Source: Marasmius tenuissimus (Eukaryota; Basidiomycota; Agaricomycetes; Agaricales; Marasmiaceae). Taken from it: a stretch of DNA of 64,000 bases. The DNA lies in NCBI GenBank assembly GCA_029532415.1, contig JAQOTA010000046.1, positions 2,232,001 to 2,296,000 on the forward strand, given 5' to 3'. Positions 35,233 to 47,329 of the stretch are shown here, piece by piece; position 1 is the first letter of the stretch, and each line of letters begins with the position of its first letter. The translations under genes and the position numbers were made by a program. The notes below the pieces were generated by a model. The model did not search any database and was not told the DNA's origin. It saw only the letters and a program-made list of their open reading frames with translations.

Positions 35233-36190
35233 TACGAGGTTGTTACTTCCACCAGCTGCCTCCTCCTGCCGTATACGTGTACCCGACATGCAGGCCGACA
35301 GTGATAAAATGCTTTTTGGGCAGTCGCAAGTTTTTTTCCGTTGTACATTCTTTTACCGGGTTCCTACCAGCAGGCCTGAACATCCCGTGCTGCGATATAT
35401 TTTTTCGGATAAACGTCACATATGCAACAGAGAGGCTTCAGAGACCATCATCAAATCCGCGCTACCTCGCTCAGTAAGCGCGTCTCTGTCTGTCACAAAT
35501 AACTTGCAACTTCTCGCGATCGACATTTGAACCGTTGGCGGCAAATCCCCATTCGGCTGCGGGCTGCGGTGACAGAGAAGGGTGATGCAACGGGATCGTC
35601 CCGGATAAAACTCTGATGGCTCTTCAGAATGGTCACAGTGCCCTCTATGATCAATTCATCGCCTGAGCGACCTTAGCGCTATTCTTCGCTAATGTCGCTG
35701 GCGGCGTTACGGCTCTCCCTGGAAACCTGATTGATGTCTGCGATGGCTTCTAACCCTTGATGCACAAGTCAAGAGTACGCGTTCTTTTGAATTCCCCCCT
35801 ATCAGAGACCATGAAAGCCCAAGCTCAAGAAACAGCGCTGAGCATACCGGCTATCGCTGCGGTTACTCGCGATCAACGGAGGCTCAGTGCCAGCGCATCA
35901 GAAGCTTATCTTCGGACAAGGACTACTTGGCGGTGAATGCTATAAGAACGCGGGCTCTGGACAACCGCATGTTAATACAGGATATGGGCTCCTTTGACCT
36001 GCAAACAACCGGCGGTTCTTCTCAATCATGGTAAGCATATGTAAACGAACTGCACCCATTCCACGGACTTACGCCACCCGTCTCAGTTATTATTCGAACA
36101 CGAAATCGGACTTTCCAAGGTACCTTGTCTTTGGGATTGCAATCAGACGGTCCAACAGCTGAAGCTCTCTAGCACTCAAATTGATTCGGA
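35233..36190. other. Intergenic region
   Basis: No convincing gene; short ORFs only. The region lies between the membrane protein gene and a Ser/Thr-rich gene. Confidence 0.35.
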
Positions 36191-37150
36191 CTTCCGATTT
36201 TCGTCACTATTCGACTGCGGGGAGCCTTCCTCAACAATAACCTCTCCGAGCCCGAGCGATTCCGTAGGCATACCTTCTTCAGTGAAGCAGTCTGTTCCGG
36301 CGTCTATCTTTGAGTCAGGGTCTGCCTGTGTGGTAGGGTCTGTCATAATTTGTGGGTCATCCGTCAGTGCTTCCGCGTCTCCCCCTGGTGCGATAATCCC
36401 GTCAATGTAAGCGTGTTTGGCTGTGTCTGACTCCTACAATCTTATGACAATCGTAGAAATTTGACAAGGGAGCCCCCAAGGTCGCCTACCACTACTGGTA
36501 CCTCGACTACACCGTGAGTCTCAGCTGTTCTTCCAGATCGTTCAGAGAGCGTAGAATTTCAATGCCTAATCGTTCTGTTGTCGTAGTACCACCACCACTC
36601 CCAAACTCACCCGGTGAGTATGCGTTTCTCCCAGTCGCAAAAAGCAAAAGATTAAGCCTTGTAATAAAGGGAACCAGTCGTTGTATCGACCGTCCAGCAG
36701 ACTATCGTAATCGTGACTGCTCTGACTGCTGGCGCGCCCGAAACAACGATCACTGCGGTCGTTGATGGACCCGAGATGACACTGGCAGCGCCCAGTAGCG
36801 GGTTTGCGTCGGGAGCTCATGTGACCGCTCTGGCCAGTGGCGCGCCCCGATTCGCGATTACTGCGGTCGTCGATGGATCCAAGACGATATTGAATGTGCT
36901 GAGTGATGGGCTTGTATCTGGGGTTCAACTCTCCGAGAATAGGTAAGCAAATCCTTTGCATGTTTTTGCTAAAGGCTCACTTATAGAACGAATATTTTTT
37001 TTATTATCTTTTAAAAAACGTTGTTCATAGGACACAAACCCTCCAGACACCCTCTGTTTCAACAAACTCCGACGGCGCACCACTTACGTCGGAGACTGAC
37101 ACTACAGATGTACCATCGCGTTCTAATTCGGCCTTAGAATGTACCACTAA
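36191..37150 (+). CDS. Ser/Thr-rich, possibly cell-surface protein gene (partial model)
   Basis: Several small exons separated by GT-AG introns encode Ser/Thr/Pro/Val-rich segments: DCGEPSSTITSPSPSDSVG; PTTTGTSTTP; VPPPLPNSP; then the exon at about 36672-36942 starting EPVVVSTVQQTIVIVTAL and containing an internal duplication (TAGAPETTITAVVDG / ASGAPRFAITAVVDG); and TQTLQTPSVSTNSDG. Such sequences fit O-glycosylated wall or surface proteins. Start and stop are not identified, and I could not find the signal peptide. A related fragment lies at 51.8-52.4 kb. The model is tentative. Confidence 0.4.
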
Positions 37151-37529
37151 TTTCAGATACGCTACCTTTATGATACTATATCTCTCGGTTTTCAGGCTCC
37201 TCTTCGATTATTCATGACTGATACTGACTGATACTACTATCTTTCCAACTACGATTATTGTGCAGCCGACGTTTCGCGTCGTTCCGGCGTACATACGTAC
37301 CTCCAAGGTCTTCACGGACGTATCCCTCTTGAGATCTCATCTCCCGATATCGTGGAAGTTCGACCAAACCTTCGATATTCGTGTGTCCGTGGTCTCATGA
37401 TCAATTCTGCTCGATGACCGCCAACGCCATCCGTAGCTATGGGTGGCAATATTTGGGCGACATGGATGATGGGTGATGGGAGATCCTTTCTTAAGACAAT
37501 AGCAGTTTATCTTGATGTTCTCAGTAACA

Positions 37530-37870
37530 TTGATCAACGGCTGGGAGAACTACCCCTCAACCACTTCTCCCTTCCTAACATCTCAATTGAGACGCCCCTT
37601 CCTCCGCATGCACAATGGCCAATCCGGACGACTTGACGTTGATATCTGAGATCGGTTCCAGTCTTTTCTTGAGCAGAGTTGGACTGTTGGTAGCGACAAT
37701 CCCCTACGTTTCGTCTGCACCGGTACCGTTCGATATCACTGCATCTGAACTTCAAATGCCGTTCAATACTTCCTCCTCCTGCAACATTAGATCCCGACTG
37801 TCATTTACCATCAACTTGTCAAGTATCAAATACTGCCTCAATCATCATTGACTCAATGAATCAGAGTATG
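37530..37870 (+). pseudogene. Scrambled partial copy of the membrane protein locus
   Basis: The first exon is recognisable from 37614 (MANPDDLTLISEIGSSLFLSRVGLLVATIPY, compared with MANPDEFTLISIIGQNLYLNGIGLLATAIAY), and its 5' flank (cctccgcatgcacaatggcc) matches too. No further exons follow. Instead, at 37785-37850, a copy of the promoter segment found upstream of the complete gene (33737-33860) appears downstream of the exon, so the order is inverted relative to the intact locus. Confidence 0.7.
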
Positions 37871-38656
37871 TGGTCCCTAATTTTCCTTTCTACCAGACCA
37901 TTGGCCAAGCCAACAAAACTTGGTGTTGGACAATCCAGCCAGTGCCGCGGTTAATACATGACAAAGGCTCCCTGATTTCGCTTATAAGACATGGGTTTCG
38001 GAAAATCGAATGTTGACACAAGCTATGGTCTCTTCTGCCCCGCGATCGACTAGTGGTACTCACTCTTCGCAAGTTTAAATCTTTCTATTTCATGGTCCTC
38101 TCGTTCAGCGATTGAGACTATCTCGGCGATAACAGTAACACCGATAACACTTAGTCAGCTCACGTTCAGCTCGTATCCAATCCGTAGCGCCGCCTGTTGG
38201 CGACAGTTCCCGACTCCCTCGAATCAGAACAATCATTATCAGCAGAGATTAATCACATTCGAGGAACAAACGATACAAATACAGCGTGTCAAGGTACAGG
38301 TAAACCAACGTTCATCGAGGCAGGGGAAAAAAAGTACAGGTACTCGAACCCAATGTCCTTCAATAATCAGATTTCACGTCCCGACCGCAGATGGGCAACA
38401 CACCGGAAAGGAAACTGCTCCGCGAGATGTTCGTCGCTGCCCGTAACTGGTTTCTTGAAGCTAAACTCAAACACTTGGCAGCGTCATCGTCTGTCAAATA
38501 CATCCAAGGCGGAAAAGGCGAGCTCAAAACAGAATATGATGTGGCAACGTTCATGGTTAATTCTCTGTGAAGACCTCCTCGTAGAAGTGAGAAAAGAACA
38601 GAGAACAAAGGAAAACAGCTTGATTCAGATCAATCGGTGCGCAGCCATGTCTGAGT
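37871..38656. other. Intergenic region, no gene recognised
   Basis: Possible further Ser/Thr-rich exon remnants near 38105-38160 (ETISAITVTPITLS). No tRNA or other RNA gene. Left boundary of the transposon-rich part. Confidence 0.3.
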
Positions 38657-38659
38657 TTA

Positions 38660-40531
38660 CACTGGGGGCATTTTGATGTCAGATTCCACCTGTATGTAAC
38701 ATGTCATATTGTAGTCATATGCAATGTGACCTCTGTGACTAGGAAAAGGACACAACAGGAACCTTTCTGTATAAAACTGTAGTTTATTATACATGTTAGT
38801 CTGGGGTAAAATGTGGGACAAACATTAATGTAAACACAAGGAGGTTGTAGGTGCCAGGTCCAACAGGCACATGTGATTTGATATCATTACACTGGCCACT
38901 GGGCTGCAGGGCCAATCCTTTGTTTCGGGGCAAGCTCAGTGGCCTGTGCTCGGCACTCAGCAGCAAGCTGTGAAGACAGCTACAAACCTAGGAACCTGTG
39001 AGTGCATCTCACTCAAAGACTGTCACAGTACCACCTTACTAGCTTTAGTCCGGGACTACCATCAATAATCAGGGAGATGGAAATGAGAAAGTTGAAAGGA
39101 GTGATTGAGCAATAGAGGCTGGGCAATCCACTAGCCACGACGATTGAAATCCTCAAGCAATCACTATCATTTTGAAATAAGGCTTTTACACTCAAAATTG
39201 CTGCCATTGCCGGCCCGCCGGATTTTAAAACTGTAAGAGAAGCCGGGGCGGTGTTACATCCATGCCGGTTCCGGGGTTTCCGAAGGCTTCTATCCACCTT
39301 CCGGAGATTCCGATACTCGGAATCTACTTTATGTTTCTCTTCCTTCACGATCCTTTCCGGAACATGACTTCGGATTCCGACGTCGTGTCCCCGGTACTTA
39401 CAGATCGGAGATACATATACACCGTTCATTTCCGAGTAGTACGTATACTCTACATTCCGACATTCCGCTCTCCATTCTATCATGACTCATCCCGTACATT
39501 CCATTCTGACACTTCATTTCTGATTCATCTCCGACTCCGGGACTTCACCCTCCGTCTCGGCTTCCGTACTGTACATACATTCTCTCCCGCTCCTGACTCA
39601 CCTTCGGTACTACAATCGCCGGAACCCCTTCGGAGGTCTCGGAGATCGATATGTATATAAGCTAGATACTTCACGACTTGTATTCCTCAGAATTAAAATC
39701 AACTTGGTTTCTGTTTTATCTCATTTGTCTCATTCCGTCTCTTTATCTCTATCTCTTCTTCATCTTTATCTTCCTTTCCTTCCGGTCAAGGACAACTCAA
39801 CTCAACGGTGTCGTTGGCGAAACCTTCAGCTATTGTCCAGCCATCCGTCGGTCTTCCAGTCGTCAGAATCTCTCCAACTCCGACTAGTTCATTCCGGCAC
39901 GTCGGCTTCTGTCTCTTCCGCTCGGACCTCCGTCCGGGCTGTCATATCTGCACAATCCTAACAGGTGGCAAGTATTCCAGTGTGACGGCCACACGATGGC
40001 ATTGATGATTTGATGTTGATGCCGGAGGCAATCCGGTACAGCGCAATATCTGGAGACTGGGTGTTATTGTTGACTTAAGAGTATCTAGCACCTTTAGATC
40101 TATGTGTTTCTGTAAAAATGACAAATAAACCACGTTCAATCCGAGTCTCACGACCTCAGACAGGAAGACGGGCTTGATACTGAGTTGCTGATCCTGAACT
40201 GGGCTGGACCCAATACCGCTGCCGAGCCAGGGACGGTCTTTAATATTCATGGTCCAAAAATCCGGAGTACGTCGATGCTTGTTCCTGTACGGCCACTCTC
40301 TGACTTCCCTTTGTTCCAGAAGATCAGCCGGCATCAGTTTGGATGTGAAACAGACAATACCTTCACGTTAATGCTTGTGCCCGCAGGGTTGCTTTCTGAC
40401 TTCTCTACTGCTCAAATTGATTGCAGTTTAATACATAAAACTCTTTGCTTTGGTCACACTATACTATCAGTTATGACAATGATATGACATGTTACATACA
40501 GGTGGAATCTGACATCAAAATGCCCCCAGTG
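38660..40531. mobile_element. Non-autonomous TIR element with TTA target duplication (interrupted by a solo LTR)
   Basis: 50 bp near-perfect terminal inverted repeats (38660-38709 and 40482-40531), beginning CACTGGGGGCATTTTGATG. The flanking 3 bp are TTA on both sides (38657-38659, 40532-40534). No transposase is readable. Removing the 712 bp LTR at 39252 leaves ~1.16 kb. A 3 bp TTA duplication suits PIF/Harbinger (TWA); the CACTG end also recalls CACTA elements, so the superfamily is open. Confidence 0.8.
39252..39963 (+). repeat. Solo LTR (family 1, copy 1)
   Basis: Begins TGTTACATCC and ends ATCCTAACA (TG...CA); 712 bp. Highly similar over its whole length to 51071-51786. Flanks are GGCGG on the left and GGTGG on the right, a 5 bp target duplication with one C/T difference. 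Contains a TATATAAGCTAG promoter-like site near 39653. No internal retroelement sequence accompanies it. Confidence 0.88.
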
Positions 40532-40751
40532 TTACGTATGTATTAGTAATTTTTTTCATATGGATAAAGGAGAAATAGGGGAGTTCAATTCTTAATTCCT
40601 GTTAGCTAAAAAATAATTATTACCCGTTAACAACCAACATTCAAACTCCGCTTGGTCGCGTCATCATGTCCGACTTGTCGGAGTTAAGTGCCAGTAGCCT
40701 CTCGCGTCGTCTTCCTCGTCTCCCCTCGTTCTGTTTCCTGATTTGTGACTG

Positions 40752-42228
40752 ATGCCGCGTAAAACAGTCGCGGAGGTGCAAGATAGACTCCGTAAGAAGG
40801 CAGCAAGCTTTTTTATCGTGGCTGATGCCCTCGATGAGGATATATCAGAGCTTGATTCTCACGATGACGATGTCTTTGAAGCCTTTCAAATTGACGAGGC
40901 CACAAAGGAAGAGCAGGAGAATGATGAGGAGTTAGCGATGGTGTTAAGGTACCTGGGTGCAGAGCTGATATACGACTCAGAAGAGCTTGCTGGTGATGGG
41001 ACAAGGGGACCATATCTTTGGTATCCACGCTCTCAAGACTTTTTCCAGAGCTGCCTCCAGTTGCTGGATAGATTGTTCTGTGCCATGTTCCGGTATTCCA
41101 ATCTCTTAGATGTAAATTGCCTTCCTGAATAACTCACCTGATCTTCCCTTAAAGGGTCAGTCACGATATGTTCAACATCCTGGTTGAATTACTATCCAGA
41201 AACCCGATCTTTCATTCAAAGGGTCATAAACCCCAGAGACCTGTGGCTTGGCTGCGATATGGACATTTGGGATCACCTATTGACCAGACAGCTGCTATCA
41301 TGAGCATTACCACAGGGACTGTTGTTCTATACTGTCGCCATGTCACTTGAGCAATTCGCGAGTTACGGGATAGATTTGGAAGCTGGATGTCAGAAGAGGA
41401 GCAGGAGGAGTCAATGGCTGAGATTGAGAGGAAGATCCGGTTTTCTAATTGTGTCGGGAGTTGTGATGGTACTGTCATTCCAGCAGACAGGCGTCCAGAT
41501 GTAGTCGGTAACAACTTTCTAAGTTGAAAGGGGTCAATCGGGGCAAGTTTTTTTGAAATAGATTAACAGGGAATTTGGCTAACCATGTTATCACAGTTTG
41601 CAGTACAAGCAACAGTAAACCATGATATCTGGTTCACATCCTGGGAGCTTGGCTGGCCAGCAAGCGTTACTGATACACAGGTATTCAAGAACTCTCATCT
41701 GTGGTGAAATCATACCACGTACCTCACTGATGAATGCTATATTCTTGTGGACAAAGGTGAGACTCCTCGTAAGCTTTATGTGTATCACATCCTCACAATT
41801 GTGATTGATAATGTACAGGGTATCCTTCAAGTCTGTACACATTGCGTCCCTTCAGCCAGCCCGAGATTGCTAAGGCCATTGACGGAATTGAGGCTCAGCG
41901 TATGCGTGACTTCAACTATCAGCTATCACGGCAAAGAATTACTGTTGAGCATGCATTCGGGGCTTTGAAAGGTCGCTTTCGTAGCCTGCAACGCCTTGGA
42001 GCACATTGAAACGAGGATGATAACTGGCGTGTTATCGAAGCACTTCTCATTCTTCACAATATGTGCCTCTACTATGGTGATCATCCAGAACATATTGAAG
42101 ATCTTCGGCATTTGGAGGACCACTCAAACACCACTTCACTTCGTTTACAGGTTGGAGTACCAGAAGAGACACCTGTTGATGATGAGCAAGTTGCGACAGA
42201 CCTTCCTGCACATCTGATGAATGGTTGA
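40752..42228 (+). pseudogene. Harbinger transposase (degraded or multi-exon)
   Basis: Starts MPRKTVAEVQDRLRKKAA and is readable in pieces over three frames. Catalytic regions are visible: FSNCVGSCDGTVIP (first Asp), FTSWELGWPASVTDTQVFKNS (second Asp region), and ITVEHAFGALKGRFRSLQRL (third, Glu), followed by VIEALLILHNMCLYYGDHPEHIEDL and a C-terminal acidic tail. Stops (for example after LGAH near 42009, and after NNFLS) and frame changes separate the pieces. Some could be introns, such as the AT-rich stretch 41520-41600, but the TGA between GAH and the ALLILHN block looks like decay. Normally the nuclease that excises and inserts the element. Confidence 0.82.
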
Positions 42229-42362
42229 AAAAAGAAGGGTATATTATGCGGCGAAGGATGCTAGATGTACTGTTTCCTCGAACAAATTACTCGTATATCT
42301 AATTATGTAACAAGAAGGAAATTATAACACGTCTACGGTATGGATAGGAAGAGACATGATGA

Positions 42363-43680
42363 CTAGAGTTTACCAGAGAAGAAGTCCTTCATTGTTTGTT
42401 GGGCAAGCACAACAACCTCCTCTCCATAAACCTCGGGAGAGGCTAAGACACACTCTGCACGATCAAGTCGTAGAGCCCTGTCCTTCTCCTTCACCCTCTC
42501 TGCCTCTGCCTTCACTTTTGCTGCCTCTGACAATGCCCTTGCCTCAAAATACTTATTCATCCCATCCATCCTGTTGGCTGAACCAGTTGACTGGCGAGCA
42601 CGTGCACGTTTTGGGGTCTTCACAGCCTTCAGAGCAGTGGCAGGGGGGTCTTTATCATCGCCAGAAGACTGGTCATCATCACCATCAGTTACATTGGCAT
42701 CCTCAGGGTCTGACAAAGCTACACCCGACCCACGCTCCTGCAAGCGTACCACCTTCGGGTTGTCCTTGAACCTTAAACAGGATGAGAGACAACAACATGT
42801 TGAGATTTACATCACATACCGCTCAAAGAAGATTTCATACCACCCTTTATCATTCCAAAGCTTGCACTGTGCAGCACTGAGTCCGTCAACAGAACATTTT
42901 TTCCTCTTGGAATTGGCGATGTGTTGATCAACAGCAACTTCGTCATCCCAGTCATACTCATCAGCATCAGCACCCCGCCCGGTGAAGTTACGGAATTCCC
43001 AAAGATTCTTGAATGTCGAAAGAAGCCTTTCCCATTGGTACTTGAGTTGCCCACTGGATATGGGTCCCTCTTCAAGCTGAATCTCTCTTGCAAGCTTGGG
43101 CATCATCAGTTGAAAACATTGGTATAAGTACAGCGGAGACACCACGCACCTTGTCCCACATCAAGTTTGCCCTCTTACTCAATTGTGGAAACCACTTTGA
43201 GCCCTCTCCTAATACAACCTCAATGATCTGGCCTCGTTCCGCGTTTGTGAGATGCCACCGTTGAGCACTCGACTCATTTTTGACAGCGGGCTTGTCACCT
43301 TTGGGTGGGCAGCCTGGCTTGCGCTTCTTTGGAGCCGGTAGGACTTCAATATCGTTGTCGTCACCTTCTTCGGAAGGTTTATTCTGGTCGCGTGGGCTCT
43401 TTCTGGCTTTCTTCGAGCTGGAAGGATTTTCGGGTGGAGAGGAAGGCCGTTTATGCGATGGCAACAAGAGAGGTGCAACTTGTACGGGGATGACATCACC
43501 AAGGGGCGTACGGGATGGAGGATCAAGAGAGGGGACTCGTGCTGGTGCTTGGGCTGGGCTGAATTCATTGAGTGTGGCAGATGCGAGAGTATCCAATGCC
43601 AACTGTTGAGTCGGCATGGAGAAATGTATTAGTTGACTTGACGCGAGAAGTTCAAAGGAACGGCACGAAGCACTTACCAT
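42363..43680 (-). CDS. Harbinger Myb/SANT-like DNA-binding partner protein
   Basis: Minus strand, ~3 exons. The first (from 43680 or the Met at 43617, MPTQQLALDTLASATLNEF) carries a basic, Pro/Ser-rich linker (KKARKSPRDQNKP, PAPKKRKPGCPPKGDK) and the start of the Myb/SANT-like domain (RWHLTNAERGQIIEVVLGEG). The second (about 43130-42810) contains LEEGPISSGQLKYQWERLLSTFKNLWEFRNFTG, the typical trihelix-type segment ending in DKGWYEIFFERY. The third is acidic and then a coiled coil (FEARALSEAAKVKAEAERVKEKDRALRLDRAE). In known Harbinger elements this protein recruits the transposase to the TIRs and the nucleus. Ends at 42363 (TMKDFFSGKL), just after the transposase 3' end. Confidence 0.75.
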
Positions 43681-43895
43681 CAGTACGTGTATTATGGAAT
43701 GACTGGGGAAATAACAAGAGGAGACGGCGAGCCGGCAAGACTAATAGAAAGAGGAATGTTTGTGGGGACAAACCGTATCGAAATGTCGACGGCCAATGCT
43801 CAGGTAATCACGCAGGGCGGAGTTTGAATCTTTTTGCATTAACGGGTAATAATTATTTTTTAGCTAACAGGAATTAAGAATTGAACTCCCCTAAT

Positions 43896-44391
43896 AGCTG
43901 GATAAGATGGACTGCTGTGATGAGGGAGGATGGGATATCTCACCGATATCCTGTACTCGCAGCAGAGTCTTGACTGACCCTGTGAAAGAGTATATACGTG
44001 TACCGTATATCTGAAAACACAGAAGTGCTAAATCTCAGTCTGCACGACAGTGCTAGGTCAGTAGGGGAAGGCTTTGCCGGAGGCCTGGGCCATGTGGAAA
44101 CCACCTGATGCGAACATGTGATTCCACGTGAGGACGCGTTTCGAACATGATGGAAGCCAGGTCCAGGTCCTGAGTCACTTGGGAACAGCTCCTGAGTCCA
44201 TGCAGGTGACGGTGGCTGTGATCCCAGCCCGAGCGCTCGCGTACTACGGTCAGTCGCCGGCAACCTAAATGGATGAAGGTGTCAAGGGGCTGACCTCCCC
44301 CCGGAAGCAGGTGGGAGGGCAAAACATTGCAATCACAATCACAAGATGATACAATTGGTGATAGCTACAGCCTGTCAAGTGCTACAAGAAA
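43896..44391. other. Spacer between Harbinger and tyrosine-recombinase element
   Basis: No coding content recognised. May include the terminal repeat region of the neighbouring DIRS/Ngaro-like retroelement, whose ends I could not define. Confidence 0.3.
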
Positions 44392-45579
44392 TTACAGTGG
44401 TCCTGTATCATGTATAAGTTCTACAATGTCTCTGGAGAGTCTGTTTTGTGCTCTAAATGTGTCAACAGAAGAATTAACAGTTGATATACATTGTGAAGAG
44501 TAAGCCTTTGAAGTGGCAGCGGGGAGAATTTTGGAAATACGATGCCAATACGTGAGGAACGCCAATGAGTTCCAGCCCCCGGTCTTCGCCACAATCTCTG
44601 GTGGCACTCCAGCAAGCAACAGTTCTACGGCACCGCCAATCCTGAAGCTGTGTCCTAAGACGTGGTAGAGAGAAGCCTTGTGCCAGATACCATAACAGAA
44701 CTGAAGAAATTCTTCCTTAGGAAGTATGCAGGGTTTATGATCATTGTCGGTGTATGCAAAAAGGGGAAATGTGTCGGGGATATGACAAGAATTGACCTGT
44801 AAGTGTGTCTTGAGGGCCGCAACCGGACAGATACCATCCACATCTGATTGTGACGTGAGGACAATATCAGCGCCAAGCTCCCACGTTGATTTTGTCCAGG
44901 GTATATGGAAGGAACACGAGACGTAGCCGTTGGCGAGTTCATTGAAAGCATAATTAACCCTGCAATATTGAATCAGATGGGATAAGGCGACGTGAAATTA
45001 TAACGAACGAGTTTGTGACGTGGTACTTTGGATCAAATTTTGACTCAGAAGATACGGTGGTTTCTCCTAGTTGGCGGCATGTGAAGAAAGTCACACATGC
45101 AATAGCCCATATACATACGTGAAAGGGTATGCTAAAATCCAGACCTGCCCTGAGGACGAGTAGGTGCCTCATAGAGACTGGATCCCTAGGCTTGTGCTTG
45201 TGTGAGACTCCCTCCTTGTTAGCTGTTGTCCTAGCCATCTTGATCTGGATATTGTCCCCGCACCATGGTGCACCCTTGATATTGTGCCATGCTTTGATCC
45301 CAGATAACCAGTTGCTGATGGTCTTGCCTGAGACCTTGCCCTTGTGATGTCCAATAAAGGCTAGGATCAAAGTCCTGTGGGCAGCTGCAAGGTCGTGAGT
45401 AAACAAGTCTTCAGACGTGAGCCGTAATACTGATGCATTCTCATTCCTTCTGGTATATTATGCTTGTCGTAAAACTGAGTGAGTTGTAGGGGCCCTGTGG
45501 CATATACTGTCCGTGTAGACCCTTCCATGGCGCCTTCTATAACACTGTCGGCCAACTGCCGGACCTCCGGAGAATACAT
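44392..45579 (-). pseudogene. Tyrosine recombinase of a DIRS/Ngaro-like retroelement
   Basis: Read in three pieces: 45579-45367 (SPEVRQLADSVIEGAMEGSTRTVYATG), 45406-44954 (AHRTLILAFIGHHKGKVSGKTISNWLSGIKAWH...FTCRQLGETTV) and 44841-44392 (HSFRIGGAVELLLAGVPPEIVAKTGGWNSLAFLTYWHRI). The catalytic set is visible: Arg in CRQLGE, HxxR in HSFR, and a C-terminal Tyr/His in TYWHR. Such enzymes integrate DIRS-type elements without making target duplications. Frame changes between pieces may be introns or decay. Confidence 0.8.
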
Positions 45580-47329
45580 CTTTTTGTTTTCTCTGTCTCA
45601 TGCATGCAAGAACTCTGTGTCTCAAGCAAAGATGCGGTCTTTCACCAAGACCTTCGGCTGTAACTTGTTTTTGTTGTATTCGCTGCCCTTCCTGGGTGCC
45701 CTTGTAATTGGTGAGAACCGATGAGATGGAGAATGAGAAGGGGTTGGGATACGTGATGAAATCTGATGTGAATCGTGATCTGCAGAGGAATGAGAAAGGG
45801 AGTTAAGGAAACATTGGTGTCGGAATGAAATGTTGGAGTCTGAGCTGGAAGATTCTGGTTTCGGAGGATCAGGGCTGCACAATTTCCCTACCTCCACCAC
45901 CTCACTCAAGAACGTGTGCGACCGAAGAAGCTGTTTAAACATAGTGGAGTGAATCTGTGAGGGTGTCCGGTAAGACGAACGTCTGCAGGAGCTTCATCTC
46001 TGGCGATCCCAACATTCCGTGCGAAATAGGGTCTGCCAGATTCCTCTCCGACTTGACGTATACGATGTCAAACATAATGTTGGATGTGTAAAGCACGTCG
46101 TAGATGCGCTTGAGTGTGAGGTTGATCCAAAAATTCGGCAAAGGAGACTTGATGACCACCCCAATGGTGCCTTGGTTATCTGAGTGAATGTGGATGGTAC
46201 AGTCATGATGGTCTAGCCCCGCAATGTAGTATGTTGCCAGCTCTACTGCCAGGGTTTTGAGCCAACAAATGTCTCTACCCGGGACTTTCCAACCTGTCTT
46301 CAGGGTGTATGCCGCCCATCAGTCACCTATGACAATACCGATGCCCCAATCTGTTGAAGCATCCACATATAGCCCCATATCGACCAGTGGGCCTTTTGGA
46401 CTGAGTTGCCGGTAGTAGGTTGGGTCACTGAGCGCCTCGTACCACCACTTCAGGTCCTTGATCATGGAGGGGGGAGCATAACGTGTGATGTAACGATCAC
46501 CCTTGTACAATGCCGCAAAGTTTGACATTGAAGAGAGTTGAGTTCTACCCTCTCTGTGGACAAAGGCACAATGGCAGAGCGTATTGTGAACACTTTCCAC
46601 CAGTTCCAAAGGAGACTGATTGCCCGTATGGGCATCAATGAAGGACTTGACTTTGGCCCGGTATTTCATCCGTTTGGCCTCAGTCAGAGATACCTGTTTC
46701 AATGGGAGATTCCAGTTGAACCCGAGGTAAGTGATGGTCCATAAGAAAGTCTTGTCACATTTCTACAAGTTCCATGGGGTACGCAGGCATTTTATGATGC
46801 CCATCATCTCTTCGGTATTGTACTCGTATTGGAATAGGGATTTGTCTGGGGAGTATGGATTGAATGGAATGGGTGAAGTGGGGTTCGGGGGAGTGGGAAA
46901 TGATGCGAGGAATGAAGAAACCTCAAGCAAATGGGGGGCCTGAGCCGGTAGTGATGAGGGAGGCAGGATTCTGAGAATCCAAGCCTGGTCTACTGGTCTG
47001 AAGACACCGTCATGGCATCTTCTGACAGGAACATGCCCGTTTGCAAGGTCATCTACGTATTTCACAATTGGCCGGACTCCTTCTGCCATCCAGAAGTTTA
47101 CCATTGCGTTCGCTATCATCCCGGAGTTACTGCTGGCTGATGCTGCACCAAAAGGGAAGCAGTGGTCCATGTAGAAGGCATCTGGTCTCCCTTGTACCAC
47201 GAGGAAAGGTTTGTGGTCGGGCACAACGAGCGCTGTATGGTGGAACTTCTCGATATCCTTTGAACTGGCTTGGAAGCCTTCATGTGCGGTGGAAACCTGA
47301 ATTGAAGATGATGAGCTACTCATCTTGGA

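Larger units (their letters stand above)
40577..43892. mobile_element. PIF/Harbinger DNA transposon (3.3 kb) with two genes
   Basis: Perfect terminal inverted repeats of 54 bp (40577-40630 and 43839-43892, starting AGGGGAGTTCAATTC), with weaker similarity continuing inwards (attcaaactccgc on both sides). Flanked by AAT direct repeats (40574-40576, 43893-43895). Inside, a DDE transposase on the plus strand and a Myb/SANT-like gene on the minus strand are convergent, the usual two-gene content of Harbinger elements. Confidence 0.9.

Noticed and set aside
38335..38360. tRNA B-box-like string near ggtactcgaaccc
   Set aside because: No matching A box, no acceptor stem and a mismatch at a required B-box position.
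42356..42769. 137-aa plus-strand ORF over the Harbinger Myb-like gene
   Set aside because: Antisense of the coiled-coil exon; low-complexity, no homology signal.
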